A stretch of DNA of 52,989 nucleotides from a virus: positions 1 through 52,989 of IMG/VR virus record IMGVR_UViG_3300003321_000545; one strand, given 5' to 3'. Position numbers and translations under genes: made by a program. The notes under the pieces are model-generated. The model was not told the origin of the DNA. It was given only the letters and a program-made list of their open reading frames with translations, and did no database searches. This document shows positions 17,533 to 25,785 of this stretch, one piece after another; position 1 is the stretch's first letter, and each line of letters opens with the position of its first letter.

Positions 17533-19776
17533 ATGTGGGGTTTTTTTCAAAATGCACCAGATTGGTATTTACCACAAGAAAAAGCACGTCGGGAGAATAT
17601 AGAAGCCGTAACTACCACTCCTTATGATGAATATAAGGTTACTCCTGAAATTTTAGAAAAGACGGAACAAACACGCGTTGCTCCTTTTACTAAATTTCAA
17701 CATATGGCAGAAGAAATTGCTCAAGATGAGGCAACAAACCCAGCGTATCCTGGACTATTTAGAGAATCTAGTGGAGCAATTAGAGATGCTTTGGGTCGTG
17801 ATATTACATCTCGTATAAATCCATATATAGAACGAGCAACATCAAATCCTTTATCGGCCGCTCGCGAATATATGAATCCATATAATCAAGCTGTAATAGA
17901 AAATATAGGAAAATTAGGGTCGAGAAATCTATTAGAAAATATTTTACCTAACGTTCAAGATCAATTCGTTAGAGCTGGTCAATATGGATCATCCCGTCAT
18001 CAAGACTTAACGAACAAAGCTATTAGAGATACTCAAGAAGCCATTACAAGAGAGCAAGCAAATGCCTTAAGAGGGGGTTATAGTGAAGCCCTACAAACGG
18101 CTGTTGGACAACAAGAAAGACAATTACAAGGTGGTCAACTTCTAGGCGGTTCATTGGGCAGAGATATAGAGCGGCAAATTGCAGGTGGTAGAGAATTACA
18201 AAATCTCTCTGAATCTCAACAACAAGCACGTCAAAGAGGTGCTGGATTTCTTGGACAAATTGGAGGTTTACAACAACAACAAGCACAGACTGTTAGAAAT
18301 ACTGCTTTTGAAGATGCAATGAGACAAAGAGATTTTCCATTTTTGCAAGCTTCCAGAAGAGCTGCATTATCAACTGGATTCCAATTACCAACTCAACAAC
18401 AGCAATCCGCCTATATGCCTCAAGCTCCTTCTCCTAGCTCTTGGACACAAGGTGCAGGATTAATTTCGCAATTATCTGGATTAGCAGGAATGGCAGGTCA
18501 AAGACAAGGTTTTGCAAAAGGAGGGGAAGTATCTCGATCTAAATATCATATTAGACATTATGCAAATGGTGGGGGAGTTCCTAATAATCCAATTCAATTA
18601 GGTGTTAATGACGCATTAGATACAACTGAAATCAATTTCATAAGAGATCAGGCAGCAAAATTTGCACAACCTCAAGTTGACCCTTTCTGGTCCGCTGTTA
18701 TGCATGCAGGTGCTAATTATGCACAAAATCCTCAACTTGGAGGTGGTCTTGGTAAATTATCACAAGCTATAAGTGCGGGTGCAAATGAATATCAGAATCA
18801 GTTAGCACATCAAGACCAAAGAAACTTGTCAGCATCAAAATTGAATTCAATGATAAATGAAACACGTCAATGGCAAATGAGACATAATCTTGATGTCCAT
18901 AAAACAGCACATGATATTGAATATAATAAGGCTAAATTAGGAATTGATAGAGCAAAATTGGGTATGGAACAAGAAAAACATGCCGCGACCATGAACCAAA
19001 AAGATTTAATAGAAACTCCAAGAGGCATTTACCAAATTACAAAAGACGAAGCTGGTAATGCATCTTTAAGAAATCTAACACCTGAAATGGAAAAAATTGC
19101 TCTTATTAAAGCACAAGGAAAGAATAAGGATATATATGCAAAATCTAATGAAAAAGCTATTGAAGAAGCTAGAACTTCTCTAAGTTCATTAGATGCATTA
19201 AAAACGAATCTAAATGAATTAGAAAAACATGCAAAAAAATTGGACACTGGACCAATTAAAGGTAGAGTATCAAGATATGCATCTACTGTCGGAGATATTC
19301 CTATTGCCGGTAAATTATTAGCAGCTGGTGAATCAAATGAAGCAAATACATTTGATGCTTTAACAAACCAATTAGTATTAGATTTAGGAAACCAATTAAA
19401 AGGATCTAATATAGCATTAGGGAAATTGAAGATTATTGAGGCAAGCAAACCGCAGCTTGAAAAAACTCAAAAAGGTAACTTAGAAATTATAAGTCATCTT
19501 AAGGATCTAGCTGATCTATCCCAAGAAAAGGCAAACTTTATTATTAAGCATTTAGATAATGGTGGTAATGCAGTAGAAGCTCAAAAAGCTTTCAGTGAAT
19601 ATGCCGATGCAAAGCTTAAATTTGAAGAAGAACATCCTAAAGAAAAATATCCTAATAAACCGGACGATTTCATTAATCTTTCAGATATGGATAATATAGA
19701 AACATCATCAAATATGAGTAGAGATATATCTCAATATTCAGATGATGAGTTAGAAAGAATTGTAAGGGGTGAATAA
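17533..19776 (+). CDS. Internal virion / DNA-ejection protein 2
   Basis: This 747-residue protein is largely helical. The first 300 residues carry a pattern common to podoviral ejection proteins: 'NPYIERAT', 'YMNPYNQAVIENI', 'QFVRAGQYGSSRHQDLTNKAIRD' (split by key residues GSSR and RD) and then a long Gln-rich helix. A glycine-rich joint ('FAKGGEVSRSKYHIRHYANGG') lies near 330. The C-terminal 300 residues form coiled-coil helices rich in Lys and Glu. It likely enters the periplasm on infection. It overlaps the next gene by one base (TAATG). No lytic transglycosylase motif is visible. Confidence 0.6.
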   Translation: MWGFFQNAPDWYLPQEKARRENIEAVTTTPYDEYKVTPEILEKTEQTRVAPFTKFQHMAEEIAQDEATNPAYPGLFRESSGAIRDALGRDITSRINPYIERATSNPLSAAREYMNPYNQAVIENIGKLGSRNLLENILPNVQDQFVRAGQYGSSRHQDLTNKAIRDTQEAITREQANALRGGYSEALQTAVGQQERQLQGGQLLGGSLGRDIERQIAGGRELQNLSESQQQARQRGAGFLGQIGGLQQQQAQTVRNTAFEDAMRQRDFPFLQASRRAALSTGFQLPTQQQQSAYMPQAPSPSSWTQGAGLISQLSGLAGMAGQRQGFAKGGEVSRSKYHIRHYANGGGVPNNPIQLGVNDALDTTEINFIRDQAAKFAQPQVDPFWSAVMHAGANYAQNPQLGGGLGKLSQAISAGANEYQNQLAHQDQRNLSASKLNSMINETRQWQMRHNLDVHKTAHDIEYNKAKLGIDRAKLGMEQEKHAATMNQKDLIETPRGIYQITKDEAGNASLRNLTPEMEKIALIKAQGKNKDIYAKSNEKAIEEARTSLSSLDALKTNLNELEKHAKKLDTGPIKGRVSRYASTVGDIPIAGKLLAAGESNEANTFDALTNQLVLDLGNQLKGSNIALGKLKIIEASKPQLEKTQKGNLEIISHLKDLADLSQEKANFIIKHLDNGGNAVEAQKAFSEYADAKLKFEEEHPKEKYPNKPDDFINLSDMDNIETSSNMSRDISQYSDDELERIVRGE

Positions 19777-21860
19777 TGGTTTCAATTACACCAGAGATGG
19801 CACGAGCTGAATTAGCACGCAGAAAAGGATTATCATCAAACATTCAACATATCACTCCTGAAATGGCTCGTACGGAATTAGATAGAAGAAAACAACTTAA
19901 TGTTGTTAATACACCTAAAGAATCATTAAATGATAATGAATATATCTTGAATAAGGCCGGAAGATCCCTTGCGAGAATACCTCGTAATGCAGTAGGAAGC
20001 GTATTAGATGTTGCCGATTTTATTGCAACACCTATACGTGAAGGATTAAATTTAGGAGCTAAAGCTATAGGAATAAATGCCAGAAGTGAACCCATAGCAG
20101 ATAAAGTTACCAACTTAATAGATACTGCTACTGGTGGTTATACTGCACCTCAATCAAATTCCGAAAAGGTAGAAGAGGCTATTCAGCGGGGTATTATGTC
20201 AATGCCTGTTGGTGGCGGATTGGGTACAGCCATTAAATCATTAAAACATGCCCCCCAGGGCATAAAAGCATTAGGTAACTTTTTATCAAACTCCAATGTT
20301 TTGACCCCATCTAATATTGCATCTACTGCCGGAACATCTGGTGTAGTTCAACATATTTTAAATGAAAATCCTGATGATAAAATAACTGCTGTTTTAGCAG
20401 GGTTAGGGGCTGGTACAGCTTTAGGAAATTCTAATCTGCTCTCTCAAGCTGGTAGAAATATGGCAAGTAAAAATCTAGGAACAGCAATTGGAGATAAATT
20501 ACAAATTAATCCTTCTAAGATAGAAACATTTAGTGAAGCAGGTATTACGCCTATGTTACCAGATGTATCTAATAGCAAATTATCTAAAATGATTACCTCT
20601 ACACTAGAACATACACCTTTTTCAGGATCTACAATTCAAAATGCAAAGCAACTTCAAAGAGAGCAGGTATTAAGAGGTTTAGGTCAAGGTGACTATGGAG
20701 AGAATCTTGGTAAAGTTAGAGCTGCTGAATTAACTAAAAAAGGTGCTCAGAAATACCAAAAAGAACAGAATAAAATTCACAGACAATTATTTGATAAATT
20801 GGAAAAAGATATCGAAAAATTACCAGATGATATGATAACACCTTCATCATCACAAAAATATTTTGAGAATATATTCAAAAAGTTTAGAACAAAATCTCAG
20901 GAAGAATCATTTTTACGTTCTCCTATTGGAAAGATGTATAAAAGTCTTTATGAAGAAAGTCAAAAGAATGGTGGCAGATTACCTTATTATGATTTGAAAG
21001 ATAGATTATCCCAAATTAATGATATGATTACGACACATGGTTTAATTGGAAAAGAAAGTCAAGGGAAATTGAAAGGCTTTGCCAATGCTATGGCACAGGA
21101 TATTGAGAGAGATTTGTCAAAAAAATTTAATCAATTAGGTGGTGATTCATTAGAAAATTGGAATAAATCCAAATCTGTTTATAAAGATTATGCTCAAGGT
21201 GATATTCCAAAATTAAATGAAATTTATAAGAAGGATAAAAAAGGCGCAACAGATGCATTCGTTGATCTATTAACGAATCAAAAGAAAGGTGCAGAAAAAA
21301 CTAAGATCGTATTACAAGGATTAGATCATAACGAACAAATTGATTTGATTAATAATGTAAATAAAGAATTTGGCAAAGCCAGTGATGGGTCATTTAGCCC
21401 TTTAAAATGGGCAAGAAATTTTAATTCATTAGAGCCTGAATCAAAAAAGATTTTATTATCTCCACTCGATGATAATTCTAAGAAAAAAATAAATGCTATT
21501 GCTGAATCTATAGATAGCATTAGATCAACACTAAATGAGGCAAATACCTCTAAAACTGCCTATTATAATAAATTGCATGATGTAATGACCGGCGGTCTAG
21601 CGGTATTGGGAGGAAATATTATATCCCCAGTCAAAATAGCTGGTGGTTTATTAGCTGGAAAATTGATATCTGATAAGGTAATCACAAATCCTAAATTTAT
21701 TAATTGGATGTATAATTCTATGAAAGCTAAAAATATAGACCAATTTCAAAAAATGTTGAACCATCCCCCAAAAGTTGGAAGTTTATCAAAAGGTATACAA
21801 AGAGAAATACAAATGTTTCAACGTGATTTAACAAAATCTCAAGAAGAAAACGAAAAATGA
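19776..21860 (+). CDS. Internal virion / DNA-ejection protein 3
   Basis: The 694-residue product begins with two copies of the motif ITPEMAR-EL-RRK (residues about 4-16 and 27-39), seen at the N-terminus of some phage ejection proteins. A hydrophobic or amphipathic region (about 60-220: 'VGGGLGTAIKSL', 'AVLAGLGAGTALGNSNLL') could insert in membrane. The rest is helical and highly charged. A second hydrophobic stretch lies near 605-635 ('LAVLGGNIISPVKIAGGLLAGKLI'). By position and composition it is the third member of an ejection set, like gp14/15/16 of T7. It overlaps the next gene by ATGA. Confidence 0.6.
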   Translation: MVSITPEMARAELARRKGLSSNIQHITPEMARTELDRRKQLNVVNTPKESLNDNEYILNKAGRSLARIPRNAVGSVLDVADFIATPIREGLNLGAKAIGINARSEPIADKVTNLIDTATGGYTAPQSNSEKVEEAIQRGIMSMPVGGGLGTAIKSLKHAPQGIKALGNFLSNSNVLTPSNIASTAGTSGVVQHILNENPDDKITAVLAGLGAGTALGNSNLLSQAGRNMASKNLGTAIGDKLQINPSKIETFSEAGITPMLPDVSNSKLSKMITSTLEHTPFSGSTIQNAKQLQREQVLRGLGQGDYGENLGKVRAAELTKKGAQKYQKEQNKIHRQLFDKLEKDIEKLPDDMITPSSSQKYFENIFKKFRTKSQEESFLRSPIGKMYKSLYEESQKNGGRLPYYDLKDRLSQINDMITTHGLIGKESQGKLKGFANAMAQDIERDLSKKFNQLGGDSLENWNKSKSVYKDYAQGDIPKLNEIYKKDKKGATDAFVDLLTNQKKGAEKTKIVLQGLDHNEQIDLINNVNKEFGKASDGSFSPLKWARNFNSLEPESKKILLSPLDDNSKKKINAIAESIDSIRSTLNEANTSKTAYYNKLHDVMTGGLAVLGGNIISPVKIAGGLLAGKLISDKVITNPKFINWMYNSMKAKNIDQFQKMLNHPPKVGSLSKGIQREIQMFQRDLTKSQEENEK

Positions 21861-22348
21861 TATTATATTCATTTATATGGCCTTTTGTATGCGGAATAGC
21901 TAATAGAATTAGGGGTGGTTGGTTAACTAATTACATTAAAAAAATATATCCAGATTGGGGCACAGATGCAGGGAGAATATTTGTGTCCTGTATCATTACA
22001 ATTCCCCTCATAAATCAATTTGTATGGTGGAAAATATTGCTATTTAACATAGTATTATTTTTAGGTTTCTGCCCTGGTTGGGACCCGTGGAATATTATGA
22101 AAAATCCTAAAGTCGATATTCCACATTTATCTTTGCGTGGACTAATACTAACATTTCCAGCAGGATTTTTATTAGGTTTATGGCCTTTTGCGTTTTGCGG
22201 AATTCTAATGGGAACCACTTATTATTATACATGGAAATATGCCCCCTATTATAAAGATTGCAGTGGTTATGTTTGGAGCGGATCGGATTGGGGAGAGTTG
22301 ATATTTGGCGTAATATTAGGATCATTTTTAATCTATTCAATTTCATAA
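21857..22348 (+). CDS. Integral membrane protein
   Basis: The 163-residue protein has about four hydrophobic segments (near 3-14, 43-75, 92-122 and 145-161) and starts inside the end of the last ejection gene (ATGA). The N-terminal 'CGIANRIRGGWL' motif, with a GRI-type segment shortly after, occurs in a group of uncharacterised phage membrane proteins. It is the last gene of the late operon, where lysis genes often lie, so a holin is possible. However, it is larger than usual holins and no endolysin is found beside it, so I do not assign a function. Confidence 0.5.
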   Translation: MILYSFIWPFVCGIANRIRGGWLTNYIKKIYPDWGTDAGRIFVSCIITIPLINQFVWWKILLFNIVLFLGFCPGWDPWNIMKNPKVDIPHLSLRGLILTFPAGFLLGLWPFAFCGILMGTTYYYTWKYAPYYKDCSGYVWSGSDWGELIFGVILGSFLIYSIS

Positions 22349-22383
22349 AATTTTATTGATTATTTTTACAAATTAAGTTATCT

Positions 22384-22389
22384 TATAAT
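22384..22389 (+). promoter_or_regulatory. Possible -10 box upstream of the lipoprotein gene
   Basis: A perfect TATAAT lies in the 82-base gap between the membrane protein and the lipoprotein gene. No well-spaced -35 box is visible (TTGATT at about 22356 is too far away), so the promoter is tentative. It would make the lipoprotein independent of the late operon. Confidence 0.3.
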
Positions 22390-22430
22390 TGGTGGTAAAT
22401 TATGGTTAAATCTAATACGGAGTGTTAATT

Positions 22431-22658
22431 ATGAAATTATTTACTTTTCTTATAACTTTTATTACAATTTCTTCTATTTTAGTTGGCTGCAATAATCCTG
22501 GAAATCATAATGATTTTAATATTGCGATTGGAAATGGTGAAAAAGCCCAACAGGAGCCTCCCACGCGAGACGATGCCAAAAGTGATATATCTAGACCGGA
22601 TGAAAAGACCAGAGCTAAAGATCGCTGGTCAAGGTTGGGTCGTGTCAATAAAGCCTAG
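22431..22658 (+). CDS. Small lipoprotein, possible o-spanin
   Basis: The 75-residue protein has a lipoprotein signal peptide: Lys2, a hydrophobic stretch (FTFLITFITISSI) and the lipobox LVGC with Cys20 as the lipidation site. The mature part is only 56 residues, proline-rich in the middle and strongly charged at the end. ATG at 22431 is preceded by ACGGAG at good spacing; an upstream in-frame GTG has no such site. Its size and form would suit an outer-membrane spanin, which acts in the last step of lysis. No inner-membrane spanin was recognised next to it, so this stays a guess. Confidence 0.55.
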   Translation: MKLFTFLITFITISSILVGCNNPGNHNDFNIAIGNGEKAQQEPPTRDDAKSDISRPDEKTRAKDRWSRLGRVNKA

Positions 22659-22774
22659 CTATTAAATTTAGACATATCTCGGAGTGATTTATAACGCGGA
22701 TGCAAATTATTGATCACTCCACAAGATTTTCTTTTTCTTCTCAATTTATTTATCAGCCACATAAGAAAACTCAT
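22655..22774 (-). CDS. Small basic protein (possible)
   Basis: A 39-residue frame on the minus strand starts with ATG at 22774 after GGGAGATTTGGC, a fair ribosome site. It gives a basic product (MSFLMWLINKLRRKRK...). Its stop overlaps the stop of the lipoprotein gene, head to head. It also overlaps the hairpin at 22681-22720. It may be chance; the frame opens further upstream with no good start. Confidence 0.3.
   Translation of the reverse strand: MSFLMWLINKLRRKRKSCGVINNLHPRYKSLRDMSKFNS
22681..22735 (+). terminator. Candidate terminator after the lipoprotein gene
   Basis: GGAGTGAT (22681-22688) pairs perfectly with ATCACTCC (22713-22720). An inner ATAA/TTAT pair extends the stem. The stem is followed by ACAAGATTTTCTTTTTCTTC, a broken T-rich tract. 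The loop is long for a rho-independent terminator, so confidence is limited. Confidence 0.4.
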
Positions 22775-22839
22775 GCCAAATCTCCCATCATGTTGATTTA
22801 TTATATCATATAGGATATAAAAACAGAGAACATATGTAA

Positions 22840-22889
22840 GGAATGACAAGGAAAATTTTATAGAAGATAATGTATCTTTATATCATTCC
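22840..22889 (+). other. Intergenic double-stem inverted repeat
   Basis: GGAATGA (22840-22846) pairs with TCATTCC (22883-22889) and encloses a second perfect stem, AAGATA-atg-TATCTT (22864-22878). A run ATTTTTTT follows at about 22903. It could be a second terminator or a structured leader for the small genes that follow. No gene covers it. Confidence 0.35.
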
Positions 22890-22946
22890 CCATTAAAAAT
22901 ATGATTTTTTTGTAATAATGATAAAATAATAAGGAAGGAAAGCATT

Positions 22947-23045
22947 ATGGAAATAGATATATGGATGGCAATGAATATTTATATGCTTTTGATAGCAATG
23001 TTAGCTATAGGATTAACATTTTATTATACAAAGGATTGTAATTAG
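22947..23045 (+). CDS. Single-span membrane micropeptide
   Basis: This 32-residue frame begins with ATG after AAGGAAGGAAAGC, a strong ribosome site. It consists mostly of one hydrophobic helix (YMLLIAMLAIGLTFYY) with an acidic N-terminus and a polar end. It lies 4 bases before the next gene, which also starts with a membrane helix. The function is unknown; a holin-like or superinfection role would fit small phage membrane peptides. Confidence 0.5.
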   Translation: MEIDIWMAMNIYMLLIAMLAIGLTFYYTKDCN

Positions 23046-23049
23046 ATAT

Positions 23050-23328
23050 ATGGACATTTATAATATTATAATTTTAGTATCAGTAATTATTAATATTTTA
23101 TTTAATATATCTTGTATATACTATTTATATCTATTGAATACCACACATAAAATGAATACTCATAATATATTTTCTACTAATTTCAAACAAGAACAGCAAA
23201 TTAAAAGAATTTATCATGAGATAGATGATATAAAAGAAAAAATATATAATAATTCTAATGTTATCAATATTAATAGCTTAAAAAATAAGAAAAAATATCA
23301 GAAAGAAATCAAGGACCCAAGTTTATGA
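23050..23328 (+). CDS. Small membrane-anchored protein
   Basis: The 92-residue protein has one N-terminal membrane helix (about residues 4-29, 'YNIIILVSVIINILFNISCIYYLYLL', key residues only) and a hydrophilic Lys/Asn-rich tail. The tail 'QIKRIYHEIDDIKEKIY' has a heptad look. It overlaps the following gene by ATGA. No known family was recognised. Confidence 0.5.
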   Translation: MDIYNIIILVSVIINILFNISCIYYLYLLNTTHKMNTHNIFSTNFKQEQQIKRIYHEIDDIKEKIYNNSNVININSLKNKKKYQKEIKDPSL

Positions 23329-23573
23329 CTAATGTAATTTCACTGGTAAAAGAGAAAAACAAGCGTAAGAGAGAAGTTAATAATACATTTAATGATTGTA
23401 TTAATCATTTTAAAGCCAAAAATCTTAAGGGATATATGATAATAGCCATACATGATGATGGGGATTTAACTTATGATTCTTATTGGGATAGTAAAATAAC
23501 ATCATGTGCCATAATTGGTGCGTTAGAAGTAGCAAAACAAAAAACAATAATTGATGATTTTGAAGATGAGTGA
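23325..23573 (+). CDS. Conserved hypothetical phage protein
   Basis: This 82-residue cytoplasmic protein has a basic helical start and a core 'MIIAIHDDGDLTYDSYWDSKI' (key pattern hDDGDL--DSYW). It ends with 'IIGALEVAKQKTIID'. Short proteins with a 'DDG...GALE-AK' pattern are common in phage early regions, with no known role. It is coupled to both neighbours by overlaps. Confidence 0.5.
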   Translation: MTNVISLVKEKNKRKREVNNTFNDCINHFKAKNLKGYMIIAIHDDGDLTYDSYWDSKITSCAIIGALEVAKQKTIIDDFEDE

Positions 23574-23745
23574 TATAACTAAACTAACAAAAACAGAACA
23601 AATTCAATTAATTATAGAAGATATTCATAAACACTTAAGATTCGTATATAATGTACTGGATAACAATCACCACAAAAATAGTATGGATCGTGTTGATCTC
23701 ATAAAAAGTGATCTTAATAAAATAGTGATGCTTTTAAAAAAATAA
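23566..23745 (+). CDS. Small helical hypothetical protein
   Basis: The 59-residue product (MSDITKLTKTEQIQLI...) starts within the last codons of the previous gene. ATG at 23566 is chosen over upstream starts (TTG 23551, ATG 23554) because it gives the shortest overlap and natural coupling. It is helical and His/Lys-rich, with no motif recognised. Confidence 0.45.
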   Translation: MSDITKLTKTEQIQLIIEDIHKHLRFVYNVLDNNHHKNSMDRVDLIKSDLNKIVMLLKK

Positions 23746-23756
23746 AGGAATAAATT

Positions 23757-23978
23757 ATGGATTGGACTCCGATTTTAACAACAGTGATTTCATTATTAGC
23801 TGGCGTATATATATTTTATCAATTAACAGAAAAAAAGATTGATAAACTAGATGAGCAAATAAAATTAATTGATTCAAATCATCGTGAAGATTTAAAAGTT
23901 ATTAATGATAGATGGATTAAAATGGATGAAAAATGGGAAAGACTTTTTGAGAGATTTTTAATTCAAGATAAAAAATAA
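23757..23978 (+). CDS. Small one-helix membrane protein with coiled-coil tail, copy A
   Basis: The 73-residue protein starts MDWTPILTTVISLLAGVY, giving a membrane helix at about residues 5-24. The tail 'NHREDLKVINDRWIKMDEKWERLFERFL' (key residues RWxxMDxKWExLFE) is an amphipathic helix. It has a close paralogue 14 bases downstream. Proteins of this form recall phage holin accessory or haemolysin XhlA-type proteins, although XhlA has its membrane helix at the other end. The start has AAGGAATAAATT. Confidence 0.55.
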   Translation: MDWTPILTTVISLLAGVYIFYQLTEKKIDKLDEQIKLIDSNHREDLKVINDRWIKMDEKWERLFERFLIQDKK

Positions 23979-23992
23979 AGGAATAATAAATC

Positions 23993-24247
23993 ATGGATTG
24001 GACATCAATATTTACGGTAGCTGCAACATTTATTGCTGGTATTTTTGGATTTTATCAACTTATCGATAGAAAAATTGATAAAATTAGTGCCAATCATAAA
24101 GATAATTTATTATTGATTAGGGAAGACATGAAACAAATGGATGGAAGATGGGAACGAATGTATGCTCTCTCTGATTCCAGATGGATACAAATGGATAATA
24201 AATGGGAAAAATTATTTGAAAAGTATCTTTCAGATATGAAGAGATAA
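23993..24247 (+). CDS. Small one-helix membrane protein with coiled-coil tail, copy B
   Basis: The 84-residue protein is the tandem paralogue of the gene at 23757. It shares MDWT-I-T at the start, FYQL--(R/K)KIDK after the helix and RWIQMDNKWEKLFEKYL at the end. Copy B is longer because its tail holds the unit RW-RM/RWIQM twice. The ribosome site AAGGAATAATAAATC is nearly the same as in copy A. The duplication suggests that dosage or divergence of this membrane protein matters. Confidence 0.55.
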   Translation: MDWTSIFTVAATFIAGIFGFYQLIDRKIDKISANHKDNLLLIREDMKQMDGRWERMYALSDSRWIQMDNKWEKLFEKYLSDMKR

Positions 24248-24326
24248 AAAAAATATATTTCAAAATATCAGCATCTTTTGAACCCAAGACCAAAAAAAAT
24301 AAGAAAAACAAAAGGGTATATAGAGG

Positions 24327-24980
24327 ATGGATAAAATAAGTACTAAAAATGTCAAAGAGCCAACAAAATTAGCGGTAAAAAAATCTAAAAGAGGACCTTA
24401 TAAAAAAAGATGGCGTTTTCATCTTATGGAAAATGAAGTTCACATGATATTAGAAGCCTGTGAAAAATCATATTTTCCTTTGAGAAACAAATTGCTTATC
24501 TTAATGGCATATAATCATGGTTTGAGAGCATCTGAACTCTGTGCGTTGAAATGGCATAATGTAGATATAGCTAACCGACGCATCTATATAACAAGAATGA
24601 AGAATGGGAAAAGCGGGTATCATCCTATAGAAAGTGATTTAGAGTACAATCTTTTCAAAGAACATAAAGCCATAAGAGATAAACAAGTTGTAAAAGACCC
24701 TTTTGTGTTTATGTCTGAGAGAAGACGACCAATCACCCCTTATAGTCCAAGATGTTTTAACGCTTTATGTGAACAATTGGGAAATCTAGCTGGATTAGAT
24801 TTTAAATTTACACCTCATATGTTGCGTCATGGTATTGCGACTTGGTTAGTAGAAAACGATATGAATATCGTTAAAGTCAGCAGATTTATGGGACATTCTA
24901 AACTTTCATCTACGGAAAGATATTTACACATAAGTGCAAAACAATATCAGGGCTATATGAAAGGATCTATATTTGCATGA
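24327..24980 (+). CDS. Tyrosine recombinase, FimB/FimE size class
   Basis: All residues of the catalytic set are visible in 217 residues: Arg67 in GLRASEL, Lys92 or Lys95 in RMKNGKSG, His164 and Arg167 in HMLRHG, His190 in MGHSK and the nucleophile Tyr199 in ERYLH. The protein has only about 30 basic residues before the catalytic domain and no core-binding (SAM-like) domain. This matches FimB/FimE-type invertases rather than lambda-type integrases of 350 or more residues. The reaction would be site-specific strand exchange through a 3'-phosphotyrosine. It could integrate the phage, resolve genomes or invert a segment; no att sites could be fixed by eye. Confidence 0.8.
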   Translation: MDKISTKNVKEPTKLAVKKSKRGPYKKRWRFHLMENEVHMILEACEKSYFPLRNKLLILMAYNHGLRASELCALKWHNVDIANRRIYITRMKNGKSGYHPIESDLEYNLFKEHKAIRDKQVVKDPFVFMSERRRPITPYSPRCFNALCEQLGNLAGLDFKFTPHMLRHGIATWLVENDMNIVKVSRFMGHSKLSSTERYLHISAKQYQGYMKGSIFA

Positions 24981-25021
24981 CATTAGAGAATAAAAGAAAA
25001 ATCATAAAACAGGAGAAAGAA

Positions 25022-25291
25022 ATGACAACCACTGAACAAACTAAAAAACTACAAACCCAAATCAAACCAGAAACATTTGATTTAATAAAGAAAAACTCAA
25101 AGGAAAGAAAGATGTCATCAGGTGCCTATCTTGATTTTATCTTCTTAGATAAAAGAAACAAAACAGCTAAAGATGATGAGCCTACGACTATGGTGATTCA
25201 AAAATTAATATCTGATGTCCAATCGATAAAAGAATTTTTATATAACATAGAAAATAACAGTTCAAAATCATGGTGGAAAAGATTGTTTTAA
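25022..25291 (+). CDS. Small basic protein, possibly ribbon-helix-helix
   Basis: The 89-residue protein starts at an ATG preceded by AGGAGAAAGA. A start at 24977, which overlaps the recombinase stop (ATGA), would add 15 residues. Residues about 10-35 ('LQTQIKPETFDLIKKNSKERKMSSGAYLDFI', key residues only) look like the beta-strand plus helix of CopG-type DNA-binding proteins. The tail is polar and ends in SWWKRLF. Its place beside the recombinase would suit a directionality or regulatory factor, as inference only. Confidence 0.5.
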   Translation: MTTTEQTKKLQTQIKPETFDLIKKNSKERKMSSGAYLDFIFLDKRNKTAKDDEPTTMVIQKLISDVQSIKEFLYNIENNSSKSWWKRLF

Positions 25292-25315
25292 AAAATACTA
25301 ATGTAAGGAAATAAA

Positions 25316-25579
25316 ATGACAAATATATGTAACGTATTGGATATACAAGAATATACGGACAGTCCCTATAAAAAACATGTCCAGATTATCACAACAGACA
25401 TTCCTTATGATGATCATACTATGTTTGAATCTTTTGAATATGGGAAGATAGGTCTTATAGGTTTTTTAGGGAGCACACCTTCTAATCCCATATTTTTAAG
25501 ACCAGAATCCATAACAGCAAAAGAGAAAGATGGTCAATTATATCTTGCTATTGTACGAGAAGGATTTGAAAAGATATGA
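25316..25579 (+). CDS. Hypothetical protein
   Basis: The 87-residue product is compact and beta-rich ('GKIGLIGFLGSTPSNPIFLRPESITAKEK', with key GFLGS and RPESI). It is not recognised as a member of a named family. ATG at 25316 follows AAGGAAATAAA. The end overlaps the next gene by ATGA, so the two form a translationally coupled pair. Confidence 0.5.
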   Translation: MTNICNVLDIQEYTDSPYKKHVQIITTDIPYDDHTMFESFEYGKIGLIGFLGSTPSNPIFLRPESITAKEKDGQLYLAIVREGFEKI

Positions 25580-25785
25580 ATAAAGTTATCTCTAATCATC
25601 AAGATAATTTAATTGTACAAGCAATAAATCAGATTGAAGGCCTTAGAAAAACTTTAAAAGTTTTATACAAATTACATCCTGATATTACAGAACAAAATCT
25701 GAGAAATCATTGGGAATTCTGGACAACAGATGAAATCTTAGAGATCATATCAGATGAATTGTACATCATTTTAAAAAACGATTAA
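25576..25785 (+). CDS. Small helical hypothetical protein
   Basis: The 69-residue, mostly helical protein contains 'AINQIEGLRKTLKVLYKLHPD' (key GLRKTLK) and ends in 'IISDELYIILKND'. It starts inside the preceding gene. Its last codons overlap the end of a leftward gene, so this is the point where the rightward and leftward clusters meet. No function is recognised. Confidence 0.5.
   Translation: MNKVISNHQDNLIVQAINQIEGLRKTLKVLYKLHPDITEQNLRNHWEFWTTDEILEIISDELYIILKND

Noticed and set aside
22655-22849. A longer 64-codon minus-strand frame
   Set aside because: Only the shorter form from 22774 has a ribosome site; the upstream part overlaps possible regulatory structure.
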